This document shows positions 42,448 through 54,304 of a stretch of DNA of 64,000 nucleotides, piece by piece. The stretch's first letter is position 1, and every line of letters starts with the position of its first letter. Under the pieces are notes generated by a model that worked only from the letters and a program-made list of their open reading frames with translations, was not told the origin of the DNA and did no database searches. The position numbers and the translations under genes are program-made. The DNA is from Adineta ricciae (lineage: Eukaryota > Rotifera > Eurotatoria > Adinetida > Adinetidae), in assembly GCA_905250025.1 (NCBI GenBank), contig CAJNOJ010000139.1:62001-126000 (forward strand), given 5' to 3'.

Positions 42448-44437
42448 TTATTGATAATGAAGCGCAAGTGATCGAAAACGTTCTTGGCCTGATGACACAT
42501 ACCAACCAGCACTGCAAGTTGCACCTGTTGAATAGGTAGCTCGCTCTTGTCCATGTTGCATGTACATATTAGTCATAGTGGTGAAGAATTCACGCTGATT
42601 AGCATATTGATATTCAAGATCACGAATTAGTTGTTGACACAGTGGATCTGCAACTGAAACAGACGCTCGAATCTTTGCTAGTTGAGCATTGATCAGTTCT
42701 CGAGCACGTTCATAATTTTGTTCATTGACGGCTGCTTTCAAAACGCGACTTGTCTCAGCACGGTTACGTTGTAAGTCTAGTGCATAGTTGACAATCAACA
42801 GTGGCGAATCAGGAGCTAGCTGAGTAGGACGTGTCAACAAGAATGGAACAGCTGATGTTTGAACTTGACGACCACTAATAGCATCTGTGTATTCGAGTGA
42901 CACACGACCTATCCGCAACAAATGAATAGTCTACATATTGCACCTAAGAAAATGAAAAGTTCTACTTACCGATTGTATCATTCGTCTCATTCGAGCATTC
43001 AGGAAGTGCTGGAATGTTCAGTTGAAAAACAAGATTGCGCTTTTCTTCACTATTTAGATCAGTTAGTCGAAAAACAACGCGCGACGATGGTAACTGCGTC
43101 GGTTCGTGTTTGTACATAGAATGAGAATGTGTTACGGCGTATTCACCGTCGAAATCAAGTTTGACACTCAAGTTTTGTGCAACACAAGTAAACAGGCTGC
43201 CTAGAGCCGTAGCAAATGCCACAGCAATAGCATCCAGTTGATCGATAAAAGTAAAAGTACCTCCGCGGCCTAGTTCTGCTAATTGAGAGAGCAATCCTGC
43301 TCGATGGCCTAAGCCGTAACCGAATGTGTGACAAACAACGCCATCGGGAAGAGTTTGCATTAACTGAGAATAATCATGGTGCTGATTGTCTTGTCCATCG
43401 GTAAGAAGAAGTATAGCACCAATTGGATTCTTCGTTCGACGGTTCCTTAACATACCGATTCCCATCTCAAGACCAGAACCAATATAAGTACCGCCATTTG
43501 CATGAATATTCTGTGCTACGGCATTGTGAAGTGTCTGTTGTCTAGAACCGAAGAATGTTTAAAGTACACATCGATACCGATGCAAGACTTACTTTGCTTG
43601 TGTCATCAAATTGAGACCATTGGATCGATTGTATGCACTCGTGTCAAAAGAAACTATGGCCAATCGATCGAGTGGACTCATTTGATCAATAATAAAATCT
43701 AAAGTCTTCTTCAGTAGTGCCATTTTTTCACCTTGCATCGAGCCACTTTGGTCGACCACACAAACAAGATCAACTGGAACACGCAGTTCTGTCATGTCCT
43801 TTTCACTTGCAGTTACTGGAAGAAGAGAAGGTGCTTTAAGTGTTACCATTCCATAAATATTTGATGCCTCAGCCGATACCTGACCACCGAATTCCAGTGT
43901 TGTCGTAGCAGTGATCAGGGTTGGTTCAGCGGTACTGTTCATTGCTGTTTGGCGAGCAGTTTGAATGCGATCGGTGACAGTACGAACAGCTGCTTCATCT
44001 ACCAAATCTTCATGTGAAAGAGAAAGCAGCTGATCAACTTGATTGACATTTCGCGTTGGTGTTTGCGATGAAGGAGAATTTCGACTAGTTCTCCAATTGA
44101 ATGCATTGTTGAATGATCTTGTCAATGTAGACCATATTCCAGAATTTGTTGACGATGAAGTGATCGGCTGTACAGGGGCTTGGACTGGAGGGATAGTATT
44201 TGCGGCGGGTGGGCGAATAATACTGCTTAGAGCATCTAATCGAGTTCGGCAGAGCGGACATTCATGATTCTGTGCTGCAACACTTTTAACTAAACAATTA
44301 AAATGGAATTGATGTTGACAGGCTGTTTTGAATACGTCCATGCCTGGCTGCACTAATGAGCTCAAGCAGATCGAGCAAACATCAGTATCAGAATTTGAAG
44401 AATTCTGCGCTGTAGACGTTACAGTATCCTCAGTCAT
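42448..44437 (-). CDS. RING-H2/VWA domain protein, putative E3 ubiquitin ligase (haplotype 1, altered splice acceptor)
   Basis: Exon 1 is 44437-43593, exon 2 43541-42970, exon 3 about 42930-42448. Near the N-terminus a RING-H2 finger reads CSICL ... CQHQFHFNC ... CPLC. A linker follows, then a von Willebrand A domain with MIDAS motif DQSGS and later TDGQD, and a C-terminal beta/helical region. The same RING plus VWA order occurs in plant WAV3-type E3 ligases; substrate unknown. In this allele the exon 3 acceptor reads ATATGTAG, where the other allele has ATATAGAG. The usable AG is moved 2 bp and exon 3 would be read out of frame, ending early. A TATA box lies at 44477-44485. Confidence 0.8.
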
Positions 44438-44476
44438 TTCAAAAGTGACAATGAAAGAGACAGAGAAATGTCACCC

Positions 44477-44485
44477 TTATATAAA
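44477..44485 (-). promoter_or_regulatory. TATA box of the RING/VWA gene (haplotype 1)
   Basis: TTTATATAA on the minus strand, about 40-48 bp before ATG 44437. A similar box is in the other allele at 52541-52548. Confidence 0.55.
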
Positions 44486-44980
44486 CGTGTAATTGCGCAA
44501 GACCAGCAATATCTATCCAACGTGGCGAAGATGAATCATTAAGGTAGATTGTATGACTTATATTGACACATGCATACGCAAGAATGACTAAGAATATAAT
44601 GGAATACTTCTTATATTTATAATATTTTGCCATGCCTCAAATTGAAACCCAGTAAACTTTTATTATATGCTCAATAGCTGACTTTGTGCTTGTACAATAT
44701 AGTAAACGCAGAGATCCAAATGAATAGGAGATCGTTGCAAGAGATAAACTGAGAACTGTCCCCATCATTCTGTTCTTTTATGTGAGTTTCAATTTGAGAA
44801 TGTGCCTCAAGATAGATGACAGGTGATCAAAGACTGTAATTTCGCTCATAGCACTATATGATTATATTGATGAGAATTACAAAAGAGTTGGTATCAATAA
44901 GATATGTTGAATGTCGTGGTCTGATCGGACGCCCACTGTTTCCATTTTTTGTGTGTTGGTTACTAGTTTGATTCGAAATT
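44486..44980. other. Intergenic region upstream of the RING/VWA gene (haplotype 1)
   Basis: About 500 bp with no gene. It matches 52549-53200 except that the latter has about 165 extra bp (roughly 52996-53159). Confidence 0.45.
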
Positions 44981-46126
44981 TCATTCCTCAACATATTTAA
45001 TCAACAATCGAGTAAACTCGTCAAATCTTCTTCTTGTCACTCTATTTTCTATTTTCACTTCAAAATTACAAAAAAAACAATAAAACCAAATATATTTTTC
45101 ATTCACAAATTAAATCAAACATTTGAATTCGGGCGTTTCCCCAATCAGCAACACACAGATTCCATTCCGTATCAAACGATAAGTCAAGAGGAGAAGAAAA
45201 TTGATTTGATTCGTCTCCTTCGCCCTCACCCACCATCGAATCACTCGTTTGTTCCATTGATCAGTAATAATTAGTGAATTATTTTAGTTCTTTCAATTGA
45301 TCAGTTCTGTCTCCCCATCCATTTCCATCTGCAGCAATGTTTCCTTGATTTTTATTTAATTTCCTTCCACTTCCACTTCCTCCCGGCGCGGTTATTCCAT
45401 TTTTTCAGTTTGATTTCTTCTGAAAGACTTTCAATAAAATTCCTCTTATTCGCAATCTCTTCGAAATGAAACTTTGAACACACTTTTATCATTTTCCATT
45501 GTTTTCACCTCTAAATTGTTCACTACTGATGCCAAAGGCTCTTAATTTTGACAATCAATAATTTCAACTAAATGAAAATGAAATGGCCCTTTTGGATGTT
45601 CTAAAACATCACCCTGTTGAACACAAAAACCGGATCCCCTTTTTAGAATAACTTCATTTTCATGTTCTTGATCACTATTACTCGAGATTTTCTTTCCATT
45701 CGATCTTTCAATTAGAAATATTGTTGAATTTGTTTCCTTGCCAAAAGAAAATCCTCGATAACATTAATTGAAGAAGAACAAGAATTGACATTCCACCATG
45801 TTTTTGTTTGATTTTTAGGGAAATTATTTCCAACATCATTTGAAGCTCCACGCCAATCATTTCCCCGAACAGTTGGTAATTTGTCTAAAGTTGATTCATC
45901 ACGTGTTAAACCATGTTCAGATGGACAATGACAACGTTTGTTGACAACTTTAATAAAACGATTCGAACCAACGATTTGAGATTGTATTGGTTCCAAAGCT
46001 TTTTCTAATGAAACTAATTCTTAGATTTGATAAGCATAAACAGCCGGAAGTGTTTTCAGTGAACAGTCAATATCGCAAAAATGATTCATTTGAAAGAAAA
46101 CACATTTATCTAAGTATTTCGAAATT
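44972..46126. other. Haplotype-specific 1,146-bp segment flanked by 9-bp direct repeats
   Basis: TTCGAAATT occurs at 44972-44980 and 46118-46126. The other allele has one copy (53192-53200) with the flanks directly joined. The segment carries an ART-NHL pseudogene. It may be an insertion with target duplication in this allele, or a microhomology deletion in the other. Confidence 0.75.
45110..46089 (-). pseudogene. Decayed ADP-ribosyltransferase with NHL-repeat remnant
   Basis: Reading from ATG 46087-46089: an in-frame TAA at 46021-46023, then a bdelloid-type ART signature around GLTRDEST and TWWNVNSCSSSI. A frameshift near 45725-45745 moves the reading frame to one continuing SNGKKIS and ILKRGSGF until a stop at 45542-45544. 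Further on, at about 45115-45240, a single NHL repeat remains (SPLDLSFDTEWNLCVADWGNARIQMF split by weak frame). The family transfers ADP-ribose to arginine; NHL repeats form beta-propellers. The copy has at least one nonsense codon and one frameshift, and is absent from the other haplotype. Confidence 0.7.
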
Positions 46127-46831
46127 GAATTTAGTTTTACAAAGAAAGCTTTGTTAGATGAGTAACTTAGTTTTTTGTATAACAATTGAATATTCGTTCA
46201 TTTGGAATGAATTAAATCCAACTGAAAAATTTTGACTTTAAATTGAAAAAGAAAGACAAAATCAAATGATCAATCAGATTTGTATTTGAACAAAAGCTTG
46301 CATGATATTCATTTTCTACACTTTCTCATGAAGTATTATCAAATAAAGTTTGTTCGTATCTTTAACCAATCATTATGCAAACACAAAGAAAGATAATCGG
46401 ATTAATTCAATACAAATCTTTGCTTTTTATCTTTATTTCTACGAAATTCTTTCTGTTCTATTTCTTAACAGAACAAGCATAAAATGTTGACTATAACAAT
46501 TGATATGATGTCTGCAATGAATATAGGTATTTCTTCTCTACAAACATATAAAACTTTCGAATTTATCTGAAAAGAAAAGTTTTTCTTTGTTCCAAAGTTC
46601 ACGATCGAAATCTGGTAATCACAAATCGGAGAAAAACCGACTGTTCGTTTTCAAAATTTCCCTCATATATGAGAGCAGATATTGTCCCTCGTCACATGTT
46701 CAACTTTGGTCAAATCATTCATTTCATTCCACTCAGGATAATTCACAGGCGAAAAATGAAATAAATTAACCGATGACGCGGACGACAAACTGACTGTGAC
46801 AAATTGACCGAAAAAAACATCGCTCGCCGAC
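46127..46831. other. Intergenic region upstream of the F-box gene (haplotype 1)
   Basis: About 700 bp, conserved with 53201-53905. A 60-codon frame (46587-46769) is kept in both alleles, but it shows no domain and lies in the promoter region. I do not call it a gene. Confidence 0.45.
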
Positions 46832-46839
46832 TATATAAT
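46832..46839 (+). promoter_or_regulatory. TATA box of the F-box gene (haplotype 1)
   Basis: TATATAAT, 74 bp before ATG 46906. The same spacing recurs at 53906-53913 and in its duplicated overlap copy at 54128-54135. Confidence 0.55.
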
Positions 46840-46905
46840 TTATCGAATGACACACCAAGGTCACATTTTCCTCGATCAAGTTATCTATTTCCGCCAACAT
46901 AGAAC

Positions 46906-47008
46906 ATGAATGAATTCGATGTTTCCCTTCTGGATCTCCCCAACGAGGTCCTGCTTATGATTTTGAAAAAGCTCAACAATACCGATGTACTTTATTCGTT
47001 CTTAAATA
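46906..47008 (+). CDS. F-box protein, first 34 codons (haplotype 1)
   Basis: Starts with a typical F-box (LLDLPNEVLLMILKKLNNTDVLYS) and is cut by the join at 47009. Its continuation is most likely 55671-57420: this contig ends with TTAAATA and that one begins with AAATATC at the same gene position. The family recruits substrates to SCF ubiquitin ligases via Skp1. Confidence 0.75.
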
Positions 47009-47009
47009 N
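47009..47009. other. Single-N contig join
   Basis: Left is F-box exon 1. Right begins inside the receptor gene of the other haplotype, homologous to 37881. Assembly join between haplotypes. Confidence 0.9.
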
Positions 47010-47936
47010 TTCGAGATAATTCACAATCATCATTAGAACAACAATCATCTTCTGGTTTATAATAAAAACATTTCGACATTAAACAGAGAGAGAAAACATT
47101 GTATTTAACGAGAATAAAACGATCATCTTCCGATAAATCTTCGAATTGATGAATTTGACGTAACAGACGAATAAATTTTAAAGCAACTCGACTGACGAAT
47201 TGTGACCAAGAAATCAGAGCAGACATACGGTCAGATACGTCGACACAAGCACATTGAACATCATATTTTTCAAAAATGAGTAAAAACAAGGATCGAAGGT
47301 TTTCAGTTAGAACTAAATCGTCGTCGGGTAATATTGCTATTGTTGTAGAATTCCGTTGATTTAAATAAACACTATCATCCTTCATTGATAAAAAAAAACG
47401 AAAAAATAAATTATGATGAACCTTAGAAGAGTTTTACCTTTCGAGTTTCTTGGAAATATTTTCTTCTTTGCTGCTTTCGTTCTTCACTAAGTAGAAAATC
47501 TTTTCTCATTCCCATTTTCACACATCGTTCTAGCCGACATTGTGGACATCGACGACGTATTCCATATGAAACCAAACATTGCCTTTCGCCTAACAAACAT
47601 TTCAATTTTTCCTTTCAAAAAAAGAAAACAAACATCATTAAAGTCAGATCAACATATCAAAAAGGAACTAACCCTCTGATGAATATTACGCCGAAAAAAA
47701 ATTTTACAAGAAGCACAGGAAAGAGCATGGTAATTAAATCCACTAGCACGATCACCACAAATAGTACACCTACAATCAGTCGGTTTCTTCGAAACTTGAG
47801 TTGATTTGGATTGAGTATAATTATTAGCGAAAACATTCAAATTAACAATGTGTGTATCGGAAGCGTTACTCAAAGACACTTGACGAATTAAATCTTTATT
47901 TGATGTTACGATCATCATCATAGTTTGATTAGCCAT
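47010..47936 (-). CDS. Nuclear hormone receptor, 5' part (haplotype 2)
   Basis: Allele of 37465-38804: exon 1 (47936-47673), exon 2 with the second zinc finger ([11 protein letters not shown] here, [11 protein letters not shown] in haplotype 1), and the start of the ligand-binding exon, cut by the join at 47009. All eight zinc-binding cysteines are intact. Differences are a few conservative substitutions, for example Asn-Tyr-His in finger 1 where the other allele has Asn-Tyr-Asn. Confidence 0.88.
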
Positions 47937-48122
47937 TATTTTTATTCACCGTAACACGTGTTTTCTCTCGATATGAAAGTATATCGCTGACAACCTCAAC
48001 TACCTTTATGAAAAAGAAGAGAATGAATAAATAATGATCACTAGACAGTGATGTATAGAACATGTTCGAAAGAACAGTGTACACACCAACGCGTTACCTT
48101 TTCCGTACGAAGGTTATATGCC

Positions 48123-48130
48123 TATATAAG
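48123..48130 (+). promoter_or_regulatory. TATA box of the MFS transporter (haplotype 2)
   Basis: TATATAAG exactly 60 bp before ATG 48183, as in haplotype 1. Confidence 0.65.
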
Positions 48131-48182
48131 GAGACCAATAGTTGTTGTCTATGCAAGAACAAGCAAATTCTCCTATAACAAC

Positions 48183-48735
48183 ATGCTACCAGATTTATCG
48201 ACGAATAATGCTTCAGGAAGTGATATGATCAAATCATGGTTACCATGGAAGGTGAAACAATTAGGAACTTTTACCCTATTAAAAGAAAAATATCCAGGTG
48301 ATGGTACGAAAGATTCACCGTTTACCATTAATTGGCTTGATAATGATCCAGAAAATCCTAAGAAATGGCCGACTCTCTACAAATTCTTTCTCATATTGAT
48401 TACATGCAACATAGNGTATCTTCAATTACTTAATTGATGCCTATACGATTTATGCCGCTTCAACATTAGGAGCCAACATGATTATTCGTTATACTTTCGG
48501 AGCAGCTTTCGTTTTATTTACAACACAAATGTATGATAAATTAGGAATTCATTGGGCGACATCTATCATAGCTTTTTTAACATTGATTTGCGCACCATTC
48601 CCTTTTCTCTTTTATAAATATGGTGCACGTATACGAAAAAGATGTCGATTCGCTGCTGAAGTTGAACAACTTACTCAACAGACCTTTCCTACAAAAGTCA
48701 ATGTGCAAGAAGAGATTCTTGAAATATATCTCTAA
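48183..48735 (+). CDS. MFS transporter, middle missing at a contig join (haplotype 2)
   Basis: Allele of 39051-40649. N-terminal part 48183-48414 (through the first TM helix) and C-terminal part 48416-48735 (last TM helices and tail). The single N at 48415 replaces what is 1,047 bp (39283-40329) in the other allele. This is probably an assembly gap, not a deletion, since all other single Ns are joins. The C-terminal residue is Leu instead of Val. Confidence 0.8.
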
Positions 48736-49058
48736 TAGCATAATGAATATTTTCTTTTGTTTTTGTTATTATACTTCTTTTAATTAGCAGTCTAATATAT
48801 TTATACAGAGAGAAAGTCCTGCGTCTTTTCGTATATTTACACTGAATGCCAGGTTAAAATGTGAAAAATTTATTATTTTTATTTAGTGTATATCTCGATT
48901 GTGGTCAAATGTTAAATATTCTTTTAGAAGGGGCGCTATTAAAGGCTAATTCGAGACAAAAAAATTGTGCAATATTTGGATGCATTAGACTTCGAATATT
49001 CGAATTAATTAGTAGATAATTGCCACTGATTTTCAACTATTTGCTTCATCCTCTGACG
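48736..49058. other. Convergent 3' region between the MFS and MIT-domain genes (haplotype 2)
   Basis: Allelic to 40650-40989, with several small indels. No gene. Confidence 0.45.
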
Positions 49059-50054
49059 TTATGAAGCTGATATCTCTTTATTATTTTCGTTTGTCAAACT
49101 ATCACAGTCTTGTACAATAATATCAACTGATTCCTCATTGTAACTACTTCTGATCGTGTCTGCTCGACTAGCGTAGCTATCTAATTTTTCTTGGACTTGT
49201 TGTTTCATCTGATCAGTCAATGTAATGTCTAAACACGTACATAGATTCAAACGTCATGTTAACAAGAAGTAATATTACTACTTACATTTTAATGAATGCG
49301 CAAGCCATCTTACTGCCGTCCTATAGGATCTTTCGGCGACTAGATAATTCTCATTTTGGTCTTCTGTTACAGCTCGTTCAGCATGTTGAATAGCTTTCTA
49401 TCAGTTGAAGAGAAGAAACGGTTTTTTTTCACTATCAAAAATGATGGTAATGGTGTCAGTTACCCAGATATAGTAATTTCTATCGATTCTTATCTCTGCG
49501 GGTTGATGCCCATTGGGACGATTGATTCGATTTAATACCCAACTGTTGTTTCGACAGATCTTCACTGATCCTGCATTTTTTACTTCCGCACTTGATGCCA
49601 ACATTGATTTATCTATTTGAATCGAAAATTGTTCTCGAATGTCACATATTTGTTTTAATACAGTCGATGCATCGTCAAAAATGTATTCGATTCTTTGGTT
49701 CGAAAGCAATTGTGTACTAGAACTCGAACTCAATTGAGATTCGTCGATAACGACGTAGATCATTTTCACTTGAACTACACTGAGCATATCTTCGATTGTT
49801 TTTTGATGGATCGCATACTCGTCGGATATAATAAGAACAACTGAGGATTCCGATGAAGTAATATGATTGGTACAATCGATCGACGTATCTAGAAAAACTA
49901 TCGTATCGCGAAGTTTGTGAGTAAAGGTAGGTATAGTATGGTTTGCTTGGGAACCAAGCCAAACGACACACTGTTCGTCAAGAATGCCACGCAAAAGACT
50001 ACCATTCCGTGCATGTTCTTCGCCAAAATAGACGCTCCTTTGTGTCCCAGACAT
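49059..50054 (-). CDS. Protein with bdelloid ART-type N-terminal domain and C-terminal MIT domain (haplotype 2)
   Basis: Allele of 40990-41991. Exons are 50054-49464 (591 bp, same length), 49397-49286 (112 bp) and 49228-49059, with the same intron phases. The N-terminal alpha/beta domain and the three MIT helices are intact. Conservation of exon lengths and frame between alleles supports the gene model. In the MIT domain the alleles differ slightly (LTDQMKQQ against LPDQMKQQ). Confidence 0.75.
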
Positions 50055-50515
50055 TGACTCTAAGAGAACAGTCGTTTAACAACAAGTAAATGACGTTGGC
50101 AATATGAAAAAAAAATACTACAAATATAAAACACTTTATTCTTTTTCCTTTTCTTTCTGAAAGAAAATGCTTTCTTTTTAGGCAAACAGACATACCTACT
50201 ACTCTAATACAGTCGTTGATTTGCATTAAGCAAACAGAGACGCAATAGTTATTTAATAAGTTAATTCTTTTTTTTTCCTTCTTTTTTGTAAATAACAGTA
50301 TTTGCTTGTCGAACGCAAAGAGATATTTTCAAAACAAATCAACTTTTCACTGTCTTCTATCCAACATGAAGACTACATACAGACTATAGCAAACGAAAGT
50401 TCTGACTTTTGTTATTTGTCGTTAAGCTGAACTATTTGTTAGATTATAACAATTTTTACTCAAATTTATTTGTGATTTCAATCATCAACAGATTTTTGTA
50501 CACGGTTATGCTTTG
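50055..50515. other. Intergenic region between the RING/VWA and MIT-domain genes (haplotype 2)
   Basis: Allelic to 41992-42447. No gene. Confidence 0.45.
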
Positions 50516-52502
50516 TTATTGATAATGACGCGCAAGTGATCGAAAACGTTCTTGGCCTGATGACACATACCAACCGGCACTGCAAGTTGTACCTGTTGAA
50601 TAAGTAGCTCGCTCTTGTCCGTGTTGCATGTACATATTAGTCATAGTTGTGTAGAATTCACGCTGATTAGCATATTGGTATTCAAGATCACGAATTAGTT
50701 GTTGACATAGTGGATCTGCAACTGAAACAGACGCTCGAATCTTTGCTAGCTGAGCATTGATCAGTTCTCGAGCACGTTCATAATTTTGTTCATTGACGGC
50801 TGCTTTCAAAACGCGACTTGTCTCAGCACGGTTACGCTGTAAGTCTAGTGCATAGTTGACAATCAGCAGTGGCGAATCAGGAGCCAGCTGAGCAGGACGT
50901 GTCAACAAGAATGGAACAGCTGGCGTTTGAACTTGACGACCACTAATAGCGTCTGTGTATTCGAGTGACACACGACCTATCCGCAACAAATGAATAGTCT
51001 CTATATCGCACCTAAGAAAATGAAAAGTTCTACTTACCGATTGTATCATTCTCATTCGAGGATTCAGGAAGTGCTGGAACGTTCAGTTGAAAGACAAGAT
51101 TGCGCTTTTCTTCACTATTTAGATCAGTTAGTCGAAAAACAACGTGCGACGATGGTAACTGCGCCGGTTCGTGTTTGTAGATAGAATGGGAATGTGTTAC
51201 GGCGTATTCACCGTCGAAATCAAGTTTGACACTCAAATTTTGTGCAACACAAGTAAACAGACTGCCTAGAGCCGTAGCAAATGCCACAGCGATAGCATCC
51301 AGTTGATCGATAAAAGTAAAAGTACCTCCGCGACCTAGTTCTGCTAATTGAGAGAGCAATGCTGCTCGATGTCCTAAGCCGTAACCGAATGTGTGACAAA
51401 CAACACCATCAGGAAGAGTTTGCATCAGCTGAGAATAATCATGGTGCTGATTGTCTTGTCCATCGGTAAGAAGAAGCATGGCACCAATTGGATTCTTCGT
51501 TCGACGGTTCCTTAACATACCAATTCCCATCTCAAGACCAGAACCAATATAAGTACCGCCATTTGCATGAATATTCTGTGCTACGGCATTGTGAAGTGTC
51601 TGTTGTCTAGAATCGAAGAATGTTTAAAGTGCATATCGATTCCGATGCAAGACTTACTTTGCCTGTGTCATCAAATTGAGACCATTGGATCGATTGTATG
51701 CACTCGTGTCAAAAGAAACTATGGCTAATCGATCGAGTGGACTCATTTGATCAATAATAAAATCTAAAGTCTTCTTCAGTAGCGCGATTTTTTCACCTTG
51801 CATCGAGCCGCTTTGGTCGACCACACAAACAAGATCAACTGGAACGCGCAGTTCTGTCATGTCCTTTTCACTTGCAGTTACTGGAAGAAGAGAAGGTGCT
51901 TTAAGTGTTACCATTCCATAAACATTTGATGCCTCAGTCGATACCTGACCACCGAATTCCAGTGTTGTCGTTGCAGTGATCAAGGTTAGTTCAGTGGTGC
52001 TGTTCATTGCTCTTTGGCGAGCAGCTTGAATGCGATCGGAGACAGTACGAACAGCTGCTTCATCTACCAAATCTTCATGTGAAAGAGAAAGCAGCTGATC
52101 AACTTGATTGACATTTCGTGTTGGTGTTTGCGATGAAGGAGAATTTCGACTAGTTCTCCAATTGAATGCATTGTTGATTGATCTTGTCAATGTAGACCAT
52201 ATTCCAGAATTTGTCGACGATGAAGTGATCGGCTGTACAGGGGCTGGGACTGGAGGGATAGTATTTGCGGCGAGTGGGTGAATAATACTGCTTAGAGCAT
52301 CTAATCGAGTTCGACAGAGCGGACATTCATGATTCTGTGCTGCAACACTTTTAACTAAACAATTAAAATGGAATTGATGTTGACAGGCTGTTTTGAATAC
52401 GTCCATGCCTGGTTGCACTAATGAGCTCAAGCAGATCGAGCAAACATCTGTATCAGAATTTGACGAATTCGGCGCTGTAGACATCACAGTATTCTCAGTC
52501 AT
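50516..52502 (-). CDS. RING-H2/VWA domain protein, putative E3 ubiquitin ligase (haplotype 2, intact)
   Basis: Exons 52502-51658 (845 bp), 51606-51038 (569 bp) and 51000-50516 join in phase throughout: the third exon begins after ATATAG, giving a T-I-E-T-I-H junction. It has the same RING-H2, linker, VWA with DQSGS MIDAS, and C-terminal region as the other allele, with one codon fewer in exon 2. An ATG further upstream (52583) is less likely because the TATA box lies at 52541-52548, inside that extension. Confidence 0.85.
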
Positions 52503-52540
52503 TTCAAAATTGATAATGAAAGAAACAGAAATGTCACCAC

Positions 52541-52548
52541 TATATAAA
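52541..52548 (-). promoter_or_regulatory. TATA box of the RING/VWA gene (haplotype 2)
   Basis: Minus strand TTTATATA, about 40 bp before ATG 52502. Supports the chosen start. Confidence 0.55.
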
Positions 52549-53905
52549 AGTGTAATTGCGCAAGAGCAGCAATATCTGTCCAACGTGGCGAAGATGAATC
52601 ATTAAGGCAGATTGTATGACTTATATTGACACATGCATACGCAAGAATGACTAAGAATATAATGGAATACTTCTTATATTTATAATATTTTGCCATGCCT
52701 CAAATTGAAACCCAGTAAACTTTTATTATATGCTCAATAGCTGACTTTGTGCTTGTACAATATAGTAAACGCAGAGATCTAAATGAATAGAAGATCGTTG
52801 CAAGAGATAAACTGAGAACTGTCCCCATCATTCTGTCCTTTTATGTGAGTTTCAATTTGAGAATGTGCCTCAAGATAAATGACAGGTGATCAAAGACTAT
52901 AATTTCGCTCATAGCACTATATGATTATATTGATGAGAATTACAAAAGAGTTGGTATCAATAAGATATGTTGAATGTCGTGGTCTGATCGGACGCCGTCA
53001 TGTTACTCACTCAATCCTGATTAAGCCATTAGTCGTCACCTTCCCCAATGAATCTATTTAAACTGCAAATCTTTTCTTTCAAAGATCTTTAATAAAAGTA
53101 ACCTCTTTGAAGCTATATCGAAATGAAATAGATCAAACTGTTTAACTATTTTGTATAATGTTTCCATTTTTTGTGTTGGTTACTAGTTTGATTCGAAATT
53201 GAATTTAGTTTTACAAAGAAAGCTTTGTTAGATGAGTAACTTAGTTTTTTGTATAACAATTGAATATTCGTTCATTTGGAATGAATTAAATGCAACTGAA
53301 AAATTTTGACTTTAAATTGAAAAAGAAAGACAAAATTAAATGATCAACCAGATTTGTATTTGAACAAAAGCTTGCATGATATTCATTTTCTACACTTTCT
53401 CATGAAGAATTATCGAATAAAGTTTGTTCGTATCTTTATCCAATCATTATGCAAACACAAAGAAAGATAATCGGATTAATTCAATACAAATCTTTGCTTT
53501 TTATGTATATTTCTACGAAATTCTTTCTGTTCTATTTCTTAACAAAACAAGCATAAAGTGTTGACTATAACAATTGATATGATGTCTGCAATGAATATAG
53601 GTATTTCTTCTCTACAAACATATAAAACTTTCGAATTTATCTGAAAGAAAAAGGTTTTCTTTGTTCCAAAGTTCACGATCGAAATCTGGTAATCACAAAT
53701 CGGAGAAAAGCCGACTGTTCGTTTTCAAAATTTCCCTCATATATGAGAGCAGATATTGTCCCTCGTCACATGTTCAACTTTGGTCGAATCATTCATTTCA
53801 TTCCACTCAGGATAATTCACAGGCCAAAAATGAAATAAATTAACCGATGACGCGGACGACGAACTGACTGTGACAAATTGACCGAAAAAAACATCGCTCG
53901 CCGAC
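52549..53905. other. Intergenic region between the RING/VWA and F-box genes (haplotype 2)
   Basis: About 1.36 kb without a gene. It lacks the ART-NHL pseudogene segment of haplotype 1 (empty site TTCGAAATT at 53192-53200) and has about 165 bp of its own (roughly 52996-53159). Confidence 0.5.
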
Positions 53906-54304
53906 TATATAATTTATCGAATGACACACCAAGGTCACATTTTCCTCGATCAAGTTATCTATTTCCGCCAACATAGAACATGAATGAATTCGATGTTTCC
54001 CTTCTGGATCTCCCCAACGAGATCCTGCTTATGATTTTGAAAAAGCTCAACAATACCGATGTACTTTATTCGTTATTAAATANAACTGACTGTGACAAAT
54101 TGACCGAAAAAAACATCGCTCGCCGACTATATAATTTATCGAATGACACACCAAGGTCACATTTTCCTCGATCAAGTTATCTATTTCCGCCAACATAGAA
54201 CATGAATGAATTCGATGTTTCCCTTCTGGATCTCCCCAACGAGATCCTGCTTATGATTTTGAAAAAGCTCAACAATACCGATGTACTTTATTCGTTATTA
54301 AATA
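53862..54304. repeat. 221-bp direct duplication around N 54083 (unmerged contig overlap)
   Basis: 53862-54082 recurs as 54084-54304, including the TATA box, 5' UTR and F-box start codon. The F-box N-terminus at 53980-54082 is therefore the same DNA as 54202-54304, not a second gene. Confidence 0.92.

Noticed and set aside
46587-46769. 60-codon frame conserved in both haplotypes
   Set aside because: It sits just upstream of the F-box TATA box, has low-information composition, and conservation is no higher than in the surrounding noncoding DNA.
53980-54082. A separate short F-box gene in tandem with 54202
   Set aside because: It lies inside a 221-bp unmerged contig overlap; it is the same DNA counted twice.
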